Positions 41,498 to 48,730 of a DNA stretch of 56,077 nucleotides are shown piece by piece. The translations under genes were made by a program, and so were the position numbers. The stretch is from the NCBI RefSeq assembly GCF_009873495.1, contig NZ_CP046709.1:1-56077 (forward strand), written 5' to 3'. This stretch comes from Nostoc sp. ATCC 53789. Lineage in GTDB: Bacteria > Cyanobacteriota > Cyanobacteriia > Cyanobacteriales > Nostocaceae. The notes beneath the pieces are model-generated. The model ran no database searches. It saw only the letters and a program-made list of their open reading frames with translations, and was not told the origin of the DNA. Numbering within the stretch: position 1 is the stretch's first letter; each line of letters starts with the position of its first letter.

Positions 41498-42121
41498 AGG
41501 AGAGATAGCAACGCCCAAAGGATTTTATATTGCTCTATCCAACAGTTGCTGAGCAGGCATTCGGCTTATTTGCAATTAATGTGAGCCAAGTCGGATGATT
41601 GCAAGCCCATTGCAAATAATAATGAGTCTGTTTGCAATTAATGTGAGCCGAAGTCCAATCTGATTTGCAACTAATGTGAGCCAAGAATTTTCTTGTTTGC
41701 AAGCCGGAGCGTTTATGTTTGCGAGCCGCAACACCTACCCAATCCCCAACGTCTAACGCTCAACTGACGCTAATAGACCAGTTAGCAAAACAGGCAGGGC
41801 AAGAAATTGAATTGGTGGACGCGATTTCCCAAGTCAAAAATCAACTGATTCTAAATAACTTGGCTGTGAGAGATGCCGAATTAGCAGAGGGAATTAATCA
41901 GCACTGGCAAAACCAAAAGCAGGGATATTTGGGAGCGATTAGAGATTTGGCCAGTTTAGCCAAGGAACCTGTAGCGATTACCCCAGATGAAACCGACCTT
42001 ACCCAAGAAATTGAAAGCATCATCACCGAACTGGGAAAAAAGCTAATCGTGTGAGAGCGATTAACATCCTGTTATCTCCTCTCGATTTTCTTAACTGGTT
42101 ATTAGAAAGAGTACTAATGCT

Positions 42122-42358
42122 ATGACTTTTACAATTTCCGGCACTGAACCAGAGGCAAGCATAAGCGCTAATTCCTTGCCTGAGTTAGTTTCTCAAGCAC
42201 AAGAATTACTTGGACAAATCCCCCAACATCCACAGTTTAAAGGCTTGCGCTTTGATTGTGATGTAGCGATCGGTGACGTAAAGCAATATTTCAACTATCT
42301 GGAATGGGCTGCTACTGCTGATTTAGAGGTATCTAGGTTTGAAGGTTTTACAGAATAA
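42122..42358 (+). CDS. Small hypothetical protein
   Basis: A 78-residue acidic protein (ISANSLPELVSQAQELLGQI, GDVKQYFNYLEWAATADLEV). No known motif. It is in the operon direction, following the interrupted gene by 67 bp. Clear codon usage and a complete frame support it. Confidence 0.6.
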   Translation: MTFTISGTEPEASISANSLPELVSQAQELLGQIPQHPQFKGLRFDCDVAIGDVKQYFNYLEWAATADLEVSRFEGFTE

Positions 42359-42514
42359 TTATTGCGCCACCGAACAAAATAGACGCTCTTGAGACGGGTA
42401 ATAAAAAAGGGATGTTGCCAGCATCCCCCGTTAACACTTGTAGAATCCCATCCTGGGAATGTGTCTTAATTACTCAGCAATTATGCCATATTCCTACTCA
42501 TAGAAAAAAGGTTT

Positions 42515-42703
42515 ATGGATGATTTAAACAGCCAAATTCAGGATGCAAAGACGGATGAAACAGAGCTAAAACAAGTCCTCAAAAAATATGATTTAGATGA
42601 GGAATTGGCGCTTGAATTTAGCGAAATTGACAAGGCATTTAGGCAATTGGAAATTAAATACCAATCCCTACTCAACACTAGAAAATTTTTCAACAATGGC
42701 TAA
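42515..42703 (+). CDS. Small coiled-coil protein
   Basis: A 62-residue protein, charged and helical throughout (QIQDAKTDETELKQVLKKYD, LEFSEIDKAFRQLEIKYQSL). Its stop overlaps the start of the next gene by 8 bp (42696-42703), suggesting coupling. No motif recognised. Confidence 0.6.
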   Translation: MDDLNSQIQDAKTDETELKQVLKKYDLDEELALEFSEIDKAFRQLEIKYQSLLNTRKFFNNG

Positions 42704-43361
42704 AATTGACACTACAAAAGCAGCCGCGAAAGCTGTAGCTGAGAAGCTAGCAGGGCGTAACCAAAACTCGACATCTAGCACTAATTCTACATCTACTACC
42801 CCTGCGACTGTTCCCATAGATAGCCGTATCCCTGGATTGTTGACTGTCACGCCGGATTTAATACCGGGAATGATGCCACCATTCCAGCCCAATCAATACC
42901 ATATTTCAGACCCATTAAATCCTCCTGAAACTCTCCCACAAGCAACTCAAAGCCAGCTTGATAAAGGGATGAAAATCTATGAAGGTGCAACGCGATCGCT
43001 CAAATTGACGGGAGCTGCGCTCGACCTAACACGCGAGAAATTTACTGTAATTGGTAAGCACTCAAAGGCTTTTGATGCTGGCATCCAAGCGGCTACCGAG
43101 ATTGAGAAAGTCAAAGGAAACTACCTTGATTATTTGAATCAAAAAGAGGTGACGACCCAAAAATCAGTTGCTTTAGATGTCAGTCAAGTTAAGACCATCG
43201 CTGATACGAATATCTCGGTTTACAGCAAAGATGAATTAAATCAAAAACTGTTACAAGCACAAATAAAAGCTGAGGAATTAAGGCTAAAAACTGTTGAGTC
43301 ACAAGGGAACCTAGCAAGCTTTAAAGCACAGTTGGGTGATTATCTGGAGGTAAAATCATGA
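42696..43361 (+). CDS. Operon protein with Ser/Thr-rich linker and coiled coil
   Basis: 221 residues from the ATG at 42696 (MAKIDTTKAAAKAVAEKLAG). Longer in-frame starts run through the upstream gene and are not used. Residues 24-44 are Ser/Thr-rich, 50-80 Pro-rich (DLIPGMMPPFQPNQYHI), and 150-215 form coiled coil (LNQKLLQAQIKAEELRLKTV). It is soluble. It overlaps the next gene by 4 bp. It may be a scaffold or partner of the membrane ATPase that follows. Confidence 0.65.
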   Translation: MAKIDTTKAAAKAVAEKLAGRNQNSTSSTNSTSTTPATVPIDSRIPGLLTVTPDLIPGMMPPFQPNQYHISDPLNPPETLPQATQSQLDKGMKIYEGATRSLKLTGAALDLTREKFTVIGKHSKAFDAGIQAATEIEKVKGNYLDYLNQKEVTTQKSVALDVSQVKTIADTNISVYSKDELNQKLLQAQIKAEELRLKTVESQGNLASFKAQLGDYLEVKS

Positions 43362-43810
43362 GATTATCTCACAGTTTAGGGCTAAGTGCTTTTAGCTTGT
43401 GCGCTGGCTTGTTGGTTGCTTCTAGAGGGTTCACCAACGATATAGCCAAATTAATTTCTATGCTTGGTGTGGGAGTATTGCCAGCAAGCTTTATTACTTA
43501 CTTTATCGCTGATACTAAATCACAGAGATTGCTAAATGATGCCGAAAGTAAGAATAAAAAAGCAGGTGAAACACTGCATAAAGTTATCAGGGAATTTGAA
43601 AGGAGCAAGTCAAAGTTAGCCAACGTTACAAGCCTTTTGGAGACGGTCAAAGATGAGCTTAAGGAAGCCCGAAATACTATCAACTCTTTAGGTAACAGCA
43701 AATTAGAAAACACGGCTTTAATCGCTCAACTGCAAGCCAAGTTGAACCAAGCGTTTACCCAATCACAGCAAGAAAAACAACGTATTGAATATTTAGAATC
43801 CGAATGTTAG
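43358..43810 (+). CDS. Membrane/coiled-coil N-terminal part of a split ATPase
   Basis: 150 residues: two hydrophobic segments (about 10-27 and 33-50), then a long coiled coil (SKSKLANVTSLLETVKDELK and on). It ends at a single TAG (43808-43810). After this codon the same reading frame continues without another stop to 45529, through the P-loop ATPase. So either this is a functional separate gene, or the TAG is a nonsense mutation or read-through site splitting a ~723-codon protein. Confidence 0.7.
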   Translation: MRLSHSLGLSAFSLCAGLLVASRGFTNDIAKLISMLGVGVLPASFITYFIADTKSQRLLNDAESKNKKAGETLHKVIREFERSKSKLANVTSLLETVKDELKEARNTINSLGNSKLENTALIAQLQAKLNQAFTQSQQEKQRIEYLESEC

Positions 43811-43930
43811 CAATGGGAATTTAACTTTAAATCTCAAGTAGAAACGGGAGCTAATCAACGTTTTCAACTTGCTAAGTCTCAGGAATTAGAGAAAATTTAC
43901 TTAGAGCATGACTCGATAACCAGTGAAGCT

Positions 43931-45529
43931 ATGCAGTTGTTTAGACGGCTTCAATCTTGGGGCGAGAAAGTAGCGCACGGACATCAAAGCAAAGCTGAAA
44001 TTATCAAGAGTTTAGCAAGTAGTTACAACGAAAATTTAGATGAGGTTGGGGAAGCGATCGCCAGTGAGCGCCAAAACTATCTTTTACAAATCGAGCTACT
44101 GAACGAGCGTATAGGTCAGCTACAGCAGCAATTACAAGGTGATTTAATAGAACCTGTTTATGGTGACTTTGGCTTTGATATCAACGGGAAAATCGCCAAC
44201 GAAATAGCGCGTACTCTGTTTAGTGATCTCAGGCTAGCTTTGAGCGTTAAAGGCTTTCAGGTAAAGCCTGACGGCGTTGTAGATGTTGGTTATGGCTATT
44301 CTCGCTCTGTGCATCCTAAAGCCATTGTGGAGGCTATTAGCAAGCATTCTGAGACGCTGGCTAAGAAGTTAGGATTATTTAAAATAACAAGCGTTCGCAA
44401 GCTGGAAATAACCGATTGTATTTTGGTCTGCTACCGTATGGAGCCAGCCATCAAAGCAGATGAAATTAAGCTGATGGTTGGGACTCCTGACGAATTTATA
44501 AACTACGTCACTTCTCACCCTATCCGCTATCGGCTGATTGCAGATCCGGGCGTTGGTAAAACCCCAACCACTGCGGTAATGATTAGCGAAATTCTCAAAG
44601 CTGGTTGTACTCGCGGCAATACCGGGAAGGGTGAGAAAGTGCCTCATACTCTGGTTACTGTGTCTTACCCCGGTGCGGTTGGTTCACTCAAAGATAGCAA
44701 TTATCCTTTAGAGCATTTCCTTAAGTATGGCGACACAACAGCCGCGATTAAGTCCTTTGATGATTGCTTGGATGATGGAAATTTTCGAGTTAAAAATCCC
44801 ACATTTGCTGCTAAGTTCTTTCAAATTTGGGCATGGGATGAATTAGATAATACTCTAAATTCTTGCTCGGAACCTTACGCAGCAGGTGAAAACCTTAAGA
44901 AGATTCTTAAACAGTTTGGTCACAATAATATCGGCTGGATTGTGTCGGGTCAATCAGTGATGACCAAACAAATCCCAGGTTTTACCAACGATGATCGGTC
45001 ACTGTTTACCGAAATAATCATTGGCATTCCCAAGATTAGACATTACCTAAATACTTACGGAAAAGGGAAAAATAGTGAGTCTAATTTGGCTAAATTAACT
45101 CGTAACTTAGACGCTATAGAGGAATATATCGACCAGAAAAACGGGTTAGTTACCGATGATGCCAGATTATTGAGAGTAGCCTTAGTAGTCGATTCTCGCT
45201 CACCTAAGCTCTACTTTTTACCTAATCTCGATAGGGTGAGTTTCAACTATCAAGAAACAGAGGAGACAAAGCGACTGGCAAGGCTTGCCAAGTCCTCTGG
45301 CACAATTGGCAACGAGCTAGAAACCGGAGGCTTAAAGCCTTATACAGCAAGTAATAGTCAAATGGTAAGCTTGCCACCAAAAACGACTATAGGGGGTAGT
45401 CACCAATCTGGTACAAGTCCCCACTGTCCCCACTGTGGAAGCGCAAATTTAAAGCTACAGAATGATGATAGATATCGCTGTCTAGGCTGTAAAAAGCGCA
45501 CAGTTAGCAATAAGATTATCTGGAAATAA
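43931..45529 (+). CDS. P-loop ATPase with C-terminal zinc ribbon, in frame with the upstream gene
   Basis: 532 residues counted from the first ATG after the TAG; there is no good ribosome-binding site here. A coiled-coil N-terminus is followed by a P-loop domain: ADPGVGKTP (204-212; the first Gly of Walker A is Ala) and Walker B FQIWAWDELD (D303/E304). The C-terminal zinc ribbon has C499, C502, C517 and C520. The overall form (membrane anchor, coiled coil, ATPase, zinc ribbon) suggests a membrane-linked DNA motor or partition/transfer protein. The family is not recognised. Neighbours are small coiled-coil proteins and a T5orf172 protein. Confidence 0.72.
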   Translation: MQLFRRLQSWGEKVAHGHQSKAEIIKSLASSYNENLDEVGEAIASERQNYLLQIELLNERIGQLQQQLQGDLIEPVYGDFGFDINGKIANEIARTLFSDLRLALSVKGFQVKPDGVVDVGYGYSRSVHPKAIVEAISKHSETLAKKLGLFKITSVRKLEITDCILVCYRMEPAIKADEIKLMVGTPDEFINYVTSHPIRYRLIADPGVGKTPTTAVMISEILKAGCTRGNTGKGEKVPHTLVTVSYPGAVGSLKDSNYPLEHFLKYGDTTAAIKSFDDCLDDGNFRVKNPTFAAKFFQIWAWDELDNTLNSCSEPYAAGENLKKILKQFGHNNIGWIVSGQSVMTKQIPGFTNDDRSLFTEIIIGIPKIRHYLNTYGKGKNSESNLAKLTRNLDAIEEYIDQKNGLVTDDARLLRVALVVDSRSPKLYFLPNLDRVSFNYQETEETKRLARLAKSSGTIGNELETGGLKPYTASNSQMVSLPPKTTIGGSHQSGTSPHCPHCGSANLKLQNDDRYRCLGCKKRTVSNKIIWK

Positions 45530-45533
45530 ATAT

Positions 45534-46031
45534 ATGAATTTTGATGATATTTCAACAATTGTCTATCAGCCTAAAAATGACCATGAGCCAGGATTTATAT
45601 ATTTAATGGAAGCAGAGTCCTATCATGGCTTAATTCCCGGTGCTTGGTTACGTCGTTGCAAAATTGGGTTATCTCGCAATCCAGAAGCTAGACTTGATAA
45701 TTTTCACCGAAATCAACCGCCTTGTAATGTGAAAATTCTCAGGACTATTTATGTAGAGAATATGGCAGAAGTAGAAGGTGAGTTACATCAACAATTTAGC
45801 CAATGCAATGTTGAGTTAATCAAAAGTAAAGAATGGTTTGATTTTAATGCAGTGCAATTTATGATGGTTAATTGGGAGTTTGAGAAGCGATCGCTGTATG
45901 TTTTCAGTCTTAGTGAATTGCCAATTAAGCTAATCATTTTCAGCATGATCTGGCTATTATTCGTGGGAGCTATAGCGGGAAGATTAACAAGTCAGCCACC
46001 AATGCAGCCGCAAAAACAATTAGCTAAGTAA
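45534..46031 (+). CDS. T5orf172/GIY-YIG-like domain protein with C-terminal membrane helix
   Basis: A 165-residue protein. GFIYLMEAES, CKIGLSRNPEARLDNFHRNQ and VEGELHQQFSQC follow the T5orf172 (MUG113, GIY-YIG-like) domain order: strand, Arg-containing helix, Glu-containing helix. A Tyr of the first strand and Arg/Glu are present. Residues ~128-150 (LPIKLIIFSMIWLLFVG) form one membrane helix, an unusual addition. It starts 4 bp after the ATPase stop, so it is the last gene of the operon. Nuclease or DNA-binding activity at a membrane is inference. Confidence 0.75.
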   Translation: MNFDDISTIVYQPKNDHEPGFIYLMEAESYHGLIPGAWLRRCKIGLSRNPEARLDNFHRNQPPCNVKILRTIYVENMAEVEGELHQQFSQCNVELIKSKEWFDFNAVQFMMVNWEFEKRSLYVFSLSELPIKLIIFSMIWLLFVGAIAGRLTSQPPMQPQKQLAK

Positions 46032-46053
46032 GCAAAATTTAAGGGTAGACAGA

Positions 46054-46097
46054 GATTACTTATGAGAATGTTCTTTATATGATTCTCATAAGTAATC
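46054..46097. terminator. Perfect 16-bp inverted repeat after the operon
   Basis: GATTACTTATGAGAAT (46054-46069) is repeated inverted at 46082-46097 with a 12-nt spacer. It may be a terminator or protein-binding site. A second, GC-rich hairpin, AGGGAGG/CCTCCCT then TT, follows at 46111-46132 and is a better terminator. Confidence 0.55.
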
Positions 46098-46110
46098 AAT
46101 CAAAAAATTA

Positions 46111-46132
46111 AGGGAGGTTGTTAGCCTCCCTT
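46111..46132 (+). terminator. GC-rich stem-loop terminator
   Basis: AGGGAGG pairs with CCTCCCT over a TTGTTAG loop and is followed by T residues. Likely rho-independent termination of the + strand operon; it also sits just after the stop of the minus-strand small gene. Confidence 0.7.
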
Positions 46133-46138
46133 TGGTTC

Positions 46139-46300
46139 TTAGAACGGTGTGTTACCCGTCTCGTTTATCTTGGCGAGATATCCGCGCCAGTAATCGCCCT
46201 CAGTTGTTTTAGGTGGCAGTGCGATCGCCGCGTCGAACTCTCCATCAAAGTAATCATTAGCAGCTTGGGATTGTTGAGGTTTAGCAATTGTGAGTAACAT
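46139..46300 (-). CDS. Small 53-residue protein
   Basis: A minus-strand frame from the ATG at 46300, preceded by AAGGATG 8 bases upstream, encodes MLLTIAKPQQSQAANDYFDG and EFDAAIALPPKTTEGDYWRG, ending NETGNTPF. Composition is soluble and coding-like, with no known motif. It lies between terminator-like hairpins at 46111-46132 and 46324-46340, which frame it as a single transcription unit. It is too short for many gene finders. Confidence 0.65.
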   Translation of the reverse strand: MLLTIAKPQQSQAANDYFDGEFDAAIALPPKTTEGDYWRGYLAKINETGNTPF

Positions 46301-46323
46301 ACAGACATCCTTATTTAACGTGT

Positions 46324-46340
46324 GGCGGTTAGCAGCCGCC
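46324..46340. terminator. Short hairpin upstream of the small gene
   Basis: GGCGG pairs with CCGCC (GGCGGTTAGCAGCCGCC) followed by TTTTC on the + strand. Possible terminator or attenuator. Confidence 0.5.
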
Positions 46341-46346
46341 TTTTCT

Positions 46347-46402
46347 TATCCCTATACTAACCCTCTTGACTATATATTGACAAGCAGTTATGTATAGGGA
46401 TA
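46347..46402. repeat. Palindromic copy of the telomere-associated repeat, upstream of the resolvase gene
   Basis: TATCCCTATAC (46348-46358) is repeated inverted as GTATAGGGATA (46392-46402) around CCCTCTTGACTATATATTG. The core is the same as in the terminal arrays. It lies 60 bases upstream of the resolvase promoter. Confidence 0.8.
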
Positions 46403-46460
46403 GTTGAGGAATATTCTGATTAGCCCTCAAAATTCTTATGGCTATACAAATCAAGATGTA

Positions 46461-46522
46461 TTGACATAAATATAGTCCTTGGTTACTATCTAAATATATG
46501 AAATTTGATTTAAGTAACTAAG
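46461..46522 (+). promoter_or_regulatory. Promoter and operator of the telomere resolvase gene
   Basis: TTGACA (46461-46466), 17-bp spacer, TACTAT (46484-46489). The spacer contains TATAGTCCTTG (46471-46481), identical to 11 bases of the right terminal repeat (56046-56056). CTTGGTTACT and AGTAACTAAG (46479-46488, 46513-46522) form a near-perfect inverted pair over the -10 region. Together they suggest self-regulation by the resolvase. Confidence 0.7.
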
Positions 46523-46532
46523 GAATACTGAT

Positions 46533-47573
46533 ATGTCAAGGCAGTTGGAAGATTCGGAAGATTTAAAAAATACTTATGTTGATGAGCGCGTTCAATGGTT
46601 GCTGCCACAATTTGAGGCGATCGCCCCCTACAAAATGAATGAGCGTAAAAAGGGTATACGAAACGCAGCTTTACTTGGCTGGGAACAGCTAGCAGCGATT
46701 GAAGCGAAAAACTTAAAACTTACTTATCCAGATGACCGGTCAGAAAGTGAAAGAGAGTATGGCACGGCATTAAGGCAGATTACTGCATTAAAAAAAGAAC
46801 TCAAAAGCGCTGCAAAAACTGATTTAAAAGACGATGCTCTTTATAATCCAGTACTCACAATCATTACTCATTTTGGCAATGCTTTAAGCTACCAGTTTGC
46901 AAGTTACAAGCAGAATCAAAACACTCGCTACAGAGAAACTGTTACAGAACGTAGGGAAAAAATAAACAGAATTGAAATTGACCTTACAGACTCTCTAAAG
47001 TATGCCTACAATATTTTGACTGATATTAAAAATGGTGATGATGCTAATTGGCTCGATGTAAGTTGTGCGATTGCACTGGCAACAGGCCGCCGTATGGGTG
47101 AAGTACATCTATCAGCCAGCTTTGAAGAAATTGACACTTACACACTTGCTTTTAAAGGTCAATTAAAAGGTAAAACCCGTAAGGTGAGACAAGGCGATAA
47201 AGCAGTTTATATCAGAGATGTAATTTTTAAAATCCCTACGTTATTACCTGCTGAATTGGTCTGTTTTGCCTTGCAGTGGCTTGATGGAAAAGGTAAACGA
47301 TTTCCACAAACTGAAGACCCTGAACGAGTCAACAGACGGTTTAGCAAAACCTTAAATGAATCTTGTAAACAATGGGATATTTTTCCTAAAGATGAACGCA
47401 CTTATCACAAGTTCCGTGCTGCATATTTGAGAGCAGCGATTGTAAATGATGGAAATATTGACCCCTACGACTTTACAGACTTCGCTAAAGCAGTGCTAGG
47501 GGATGACGACGAAAACACTATCAACGCCTACAAGCGTTATGAAATTAAACCGGGAACGCTTACCCGTATTTAA
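46533..47573 (+). CDS. Telomere resolvase (protelomerase)-like protein
   Basis: A 346-residue protein. Residues ~170-345 match the tyrosine-recombinase-like catalytic core of telomere resolvases (ResT/TelK/TelA). R186/R187 are in CAIALATGRRMGEV, Lys (K212/K214) in KGQLKGKTRK, H292 and R295 in TYHKFRAAYLR, D324 in LGDDDENT and the nucleophile Y333 in NAYKRY. The D324-to-Y333 spacing (9) equals H416-Y425 of TelK, with Asp in place of His. Residues ~1-165 are helical and likely DNA-binding. Such enzymes cut replicated telomere palindromes and seal them as hairpins, making linear replicons. Inverted repeats of terminal-array type bracket the gene, and a strong promoter is present. Confidence 0.82.
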   Translation: MSRQLEDSEDLKNTYVDERVQWLLPQFEAIAPYKMNERKKGIRNAALLGWEQLAAIEAKNLKLTYPDDRSESEREYGTALRQITALKKELKSAAKTDLKDDALYNPVLTIITHFGNALSYQFASYKQNQNTRYRETVTERREKINRIEIDLTDSLKYAYNILTDIKNGDDANWLDVSCAIALATGRRMGEVHLSASFEEIDTYTLAFKGQLKGKTRKVRQGDKAVYIRDVIFKIPTLLPAELVCFALQWLDGKGKRFPQTEDPERVNRRFSKTLNESCKQWDIFPKDERTYHKFRAAYLRAAIVNDGNIDPYDFTDFAKAVLGDDDENTINAYKRYEIKPGTLTRI

Positions 47574-47577
47574 TAAA

Positions 47578-47631
47578 ATCCCTATACTAACCCTCTTGAC
47601 ATATACTTTATAAGAGGGTTAGTATAGGGAT
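47578..47631. repeat. 20-bp perfect inverted repeat after the resolvase gene
   Basis: ATCCCTATACTAACCCTCTT (47578-47597) is repeated inverted at 47612-47631 with a 14-nt A/T-rich spacer. The core CCCTATACTA matches the right terminal array. It may be a resolvase or Rep binding site, and it also forms a strong stem as a terminator between the two genes. Confidence 0.85.
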
Positions 47632-47655
47632 AATTACGAAATAGATGTTTTGATT

Positions 47656-48621
47656 ATGGCTAAGTGGGATGAGGTGGGGCAAGAGTTAGTCAAAAAACTG
47701 GGTAGTGTCAAAAAAGAGTCAACTATTCAAAAATTGGCAGTTGCAGTAATTGAGCAAATTAGGGAGTCTTACGCGGAGCCTAACAGCCGCAGAACTCCAT
47801 TATCCAAAGTACGTAAGGCAGTTCTAGAAGCTTTCCCCGATACCGAAACTCAAGAACATCCTTGGCAGTATTTCACTAATAAAGGTAAAGGGAATATTGA
47901 GCGATATCAGCATTTAGCTCTCAAGTATTTAACTCTTTCAACTGAAGAATGGGACGCTGTAGGGGACGAAGCAAGACAGCAGTGGAAAGCACAGCAGCAG
48001 GCTGAAAAATCAGAACAACAACTTAAGCCAGAAACGCAATTAGAGAAACAGCCTAAGTCAGAGACTAAGAAAAAATTTCAAACTGTAAAATCAACCGAAA
48101 AAGAAACCACTCTTAATGATATGAATATTTCACAATTGCAATTGGATGCTGATACTCAAGCAGTAGTAGAAGCCGCGATCGCTCATTCTGGTATAACACT
48201 TGCTGATTTCGTTCGTAAAGCTTGCCAAGTGTACGCTAAAACCATCACTGGTAAAGTTAAACAGTTTTCAGAAGACTTGACAGCAGTATCTACAGAAGAA
48301 TTAAAAAGTGATACTTATAAAACCCATCCTGGACGCGCTGAAGAATTGACAAGACGCGCTATTTATGCCTTAGAAATTCACAATAATAATTGCACTGAAA
48401 AAAGCCAAAAGTGGATGATTACTCAGACGGCTATACAATCGCTCACAGGGAGTAAGCCAGCTACTATCAAGGCAATTTTGGAGAATTATAAAACCAGGCT
48501 TGATGACCACAACGCTAAACATGAATTAAACGCATACGACAACCGCAAAGGTGGCGGCCGCCAAATTGAGAACGAGATTGATTTAGCGGTACTTGTACCA
48601 AATGGACTCGATATAGCATAG
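47656..48621 (+). CDS. Hypothetical protein paired with the resolvase gene
   Basis: 321 residues from the ATG at 47656 (an upstream TTG at 47650 is also in frame). The N-terminal domain (residues ~1-95: KESTIQKLAVAVIEQIRES, FPDTETQEHPWQYFTNKGKG) is followed by a Lys/Gln/Glu-rich linker (~105-160). The C-terminal helical domain contains AIAHSGITLADFVRKACQVY and ITQTAIQSLTGSKPATIKAI, resembling a DNA-binding segment. A fragment at 48847-49041 resembles its C-terminus. It is separated from the resolvase gene only by the 47578 palindrome. A DNA-binding replicon protein, perhaps the repeat binder, is plausible. Confidence 0.6.
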   Translation: MAKWDEVGQELVKKLGSVKKESTIQKLAVAVIEQIRESYAEPNSRRTPLSKVRKAVLEAFPDTETQEHPWQYFTNKGKGNIERYQHLALKYLTLSTEEWDAVGDEARQQWKAQQQAEKSEQQLKPETQLEKQPKSETKKKFQTVKSTEKETTLNDMNISQLQLDADTQAVVEAAIAHSGITLADFVRKACQVYAKTITGKVKQFSEDLTAVSTEELKSDTYKTHPGRAEELTRRAIYALEIHNNNCTEKSQKWMITQTAIQSLTGSKPATIKAILENYKTRLDDHNAKHELNAYDNRKGGGRQIENEIDLAVLVPNGLDIA

Positions 48622-48640
48622 CTGTGTCTGTAGCAGTGGG

Positions 48641-48730
48641 GGAGGTGCGTAGTTTGCTGTCGTAGGCATCGCATACAGTCAAATAATAGGTTTGGTAAAT
48701 ACAGTTTCCATAACCTATTTTTCAACCCCA
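48641..48730. repeat. Repeat shared with 52186-52375
   Basis: GTGCGTAGTTTGCTGTCGTA, then GGCATCGC, and AATAGGTTTGGTAAATACAG, then TTTCCATAACCTATTTTT, recur at 52186-52216 and 52334-52375. The second part is also an internal inverted repeat (AATAGGTT/AACCTATT), so it forms a hairpin. Confidence 0.65.

Larger units (their letters stand above)
37445..41733. mobile_element. 4.3-kb TniA/TniB-like transposon with tyrosine recombinase and 6-bp target duplication
   Basis: The element starts TGTTGC and ends GCAACA. CCTACC flanks both sides (37439-37444 and 41734-41739). The ends are long inverted repeats: right 41563-41733, left 37445-37682. These are near-identical except that the left end has two extra copies of a 33-bp unit. 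Genes: DDE transposase, AAA+ ATPase and tyrosine recombinase. TGT/ACA tips and repeated internal sites recall Tn7, Mu and Tn552/Tn5053. No TniQ, Cas gene or passenger gene is present. Confidence 0.92.
37148..42054 (+). pseudogene. Gene interrupted by the 37445-41733 transposon (two halves)
   Basis: The left half is 37148-37444 (MAARKRITAAPTQDTVSIHD and on) and the right half 41740-42054 (QSPTSNAQLTLIDQLAKQAG and on). Removing the transposon and one copy of the CCTACC duplication joins them in frame into a ~203-residue protein: an N-terminal helical domain, a Gln/Pro-rich linker, and a helical C-terminus (LTQEIESIITELGKKLI). Function unknown; it was the second gene of the operon. Precise excision would restore it. 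Confidence 0.85.

Noticed and set aside
37445..41733. CRISPR-associated or Tn7-type (CAST) transposon
   Set aside because: No TniQ, no Cas12k/Cascade gene, no CRISPR repeat; only transposase, ATPase and recombinase.
43808..43810. Reassigned TAG codon (alternative genetic code)
   Set aside because: Other genes use TAG as an ordinary stop; one site is better explained by mutation or a true gene boundary.
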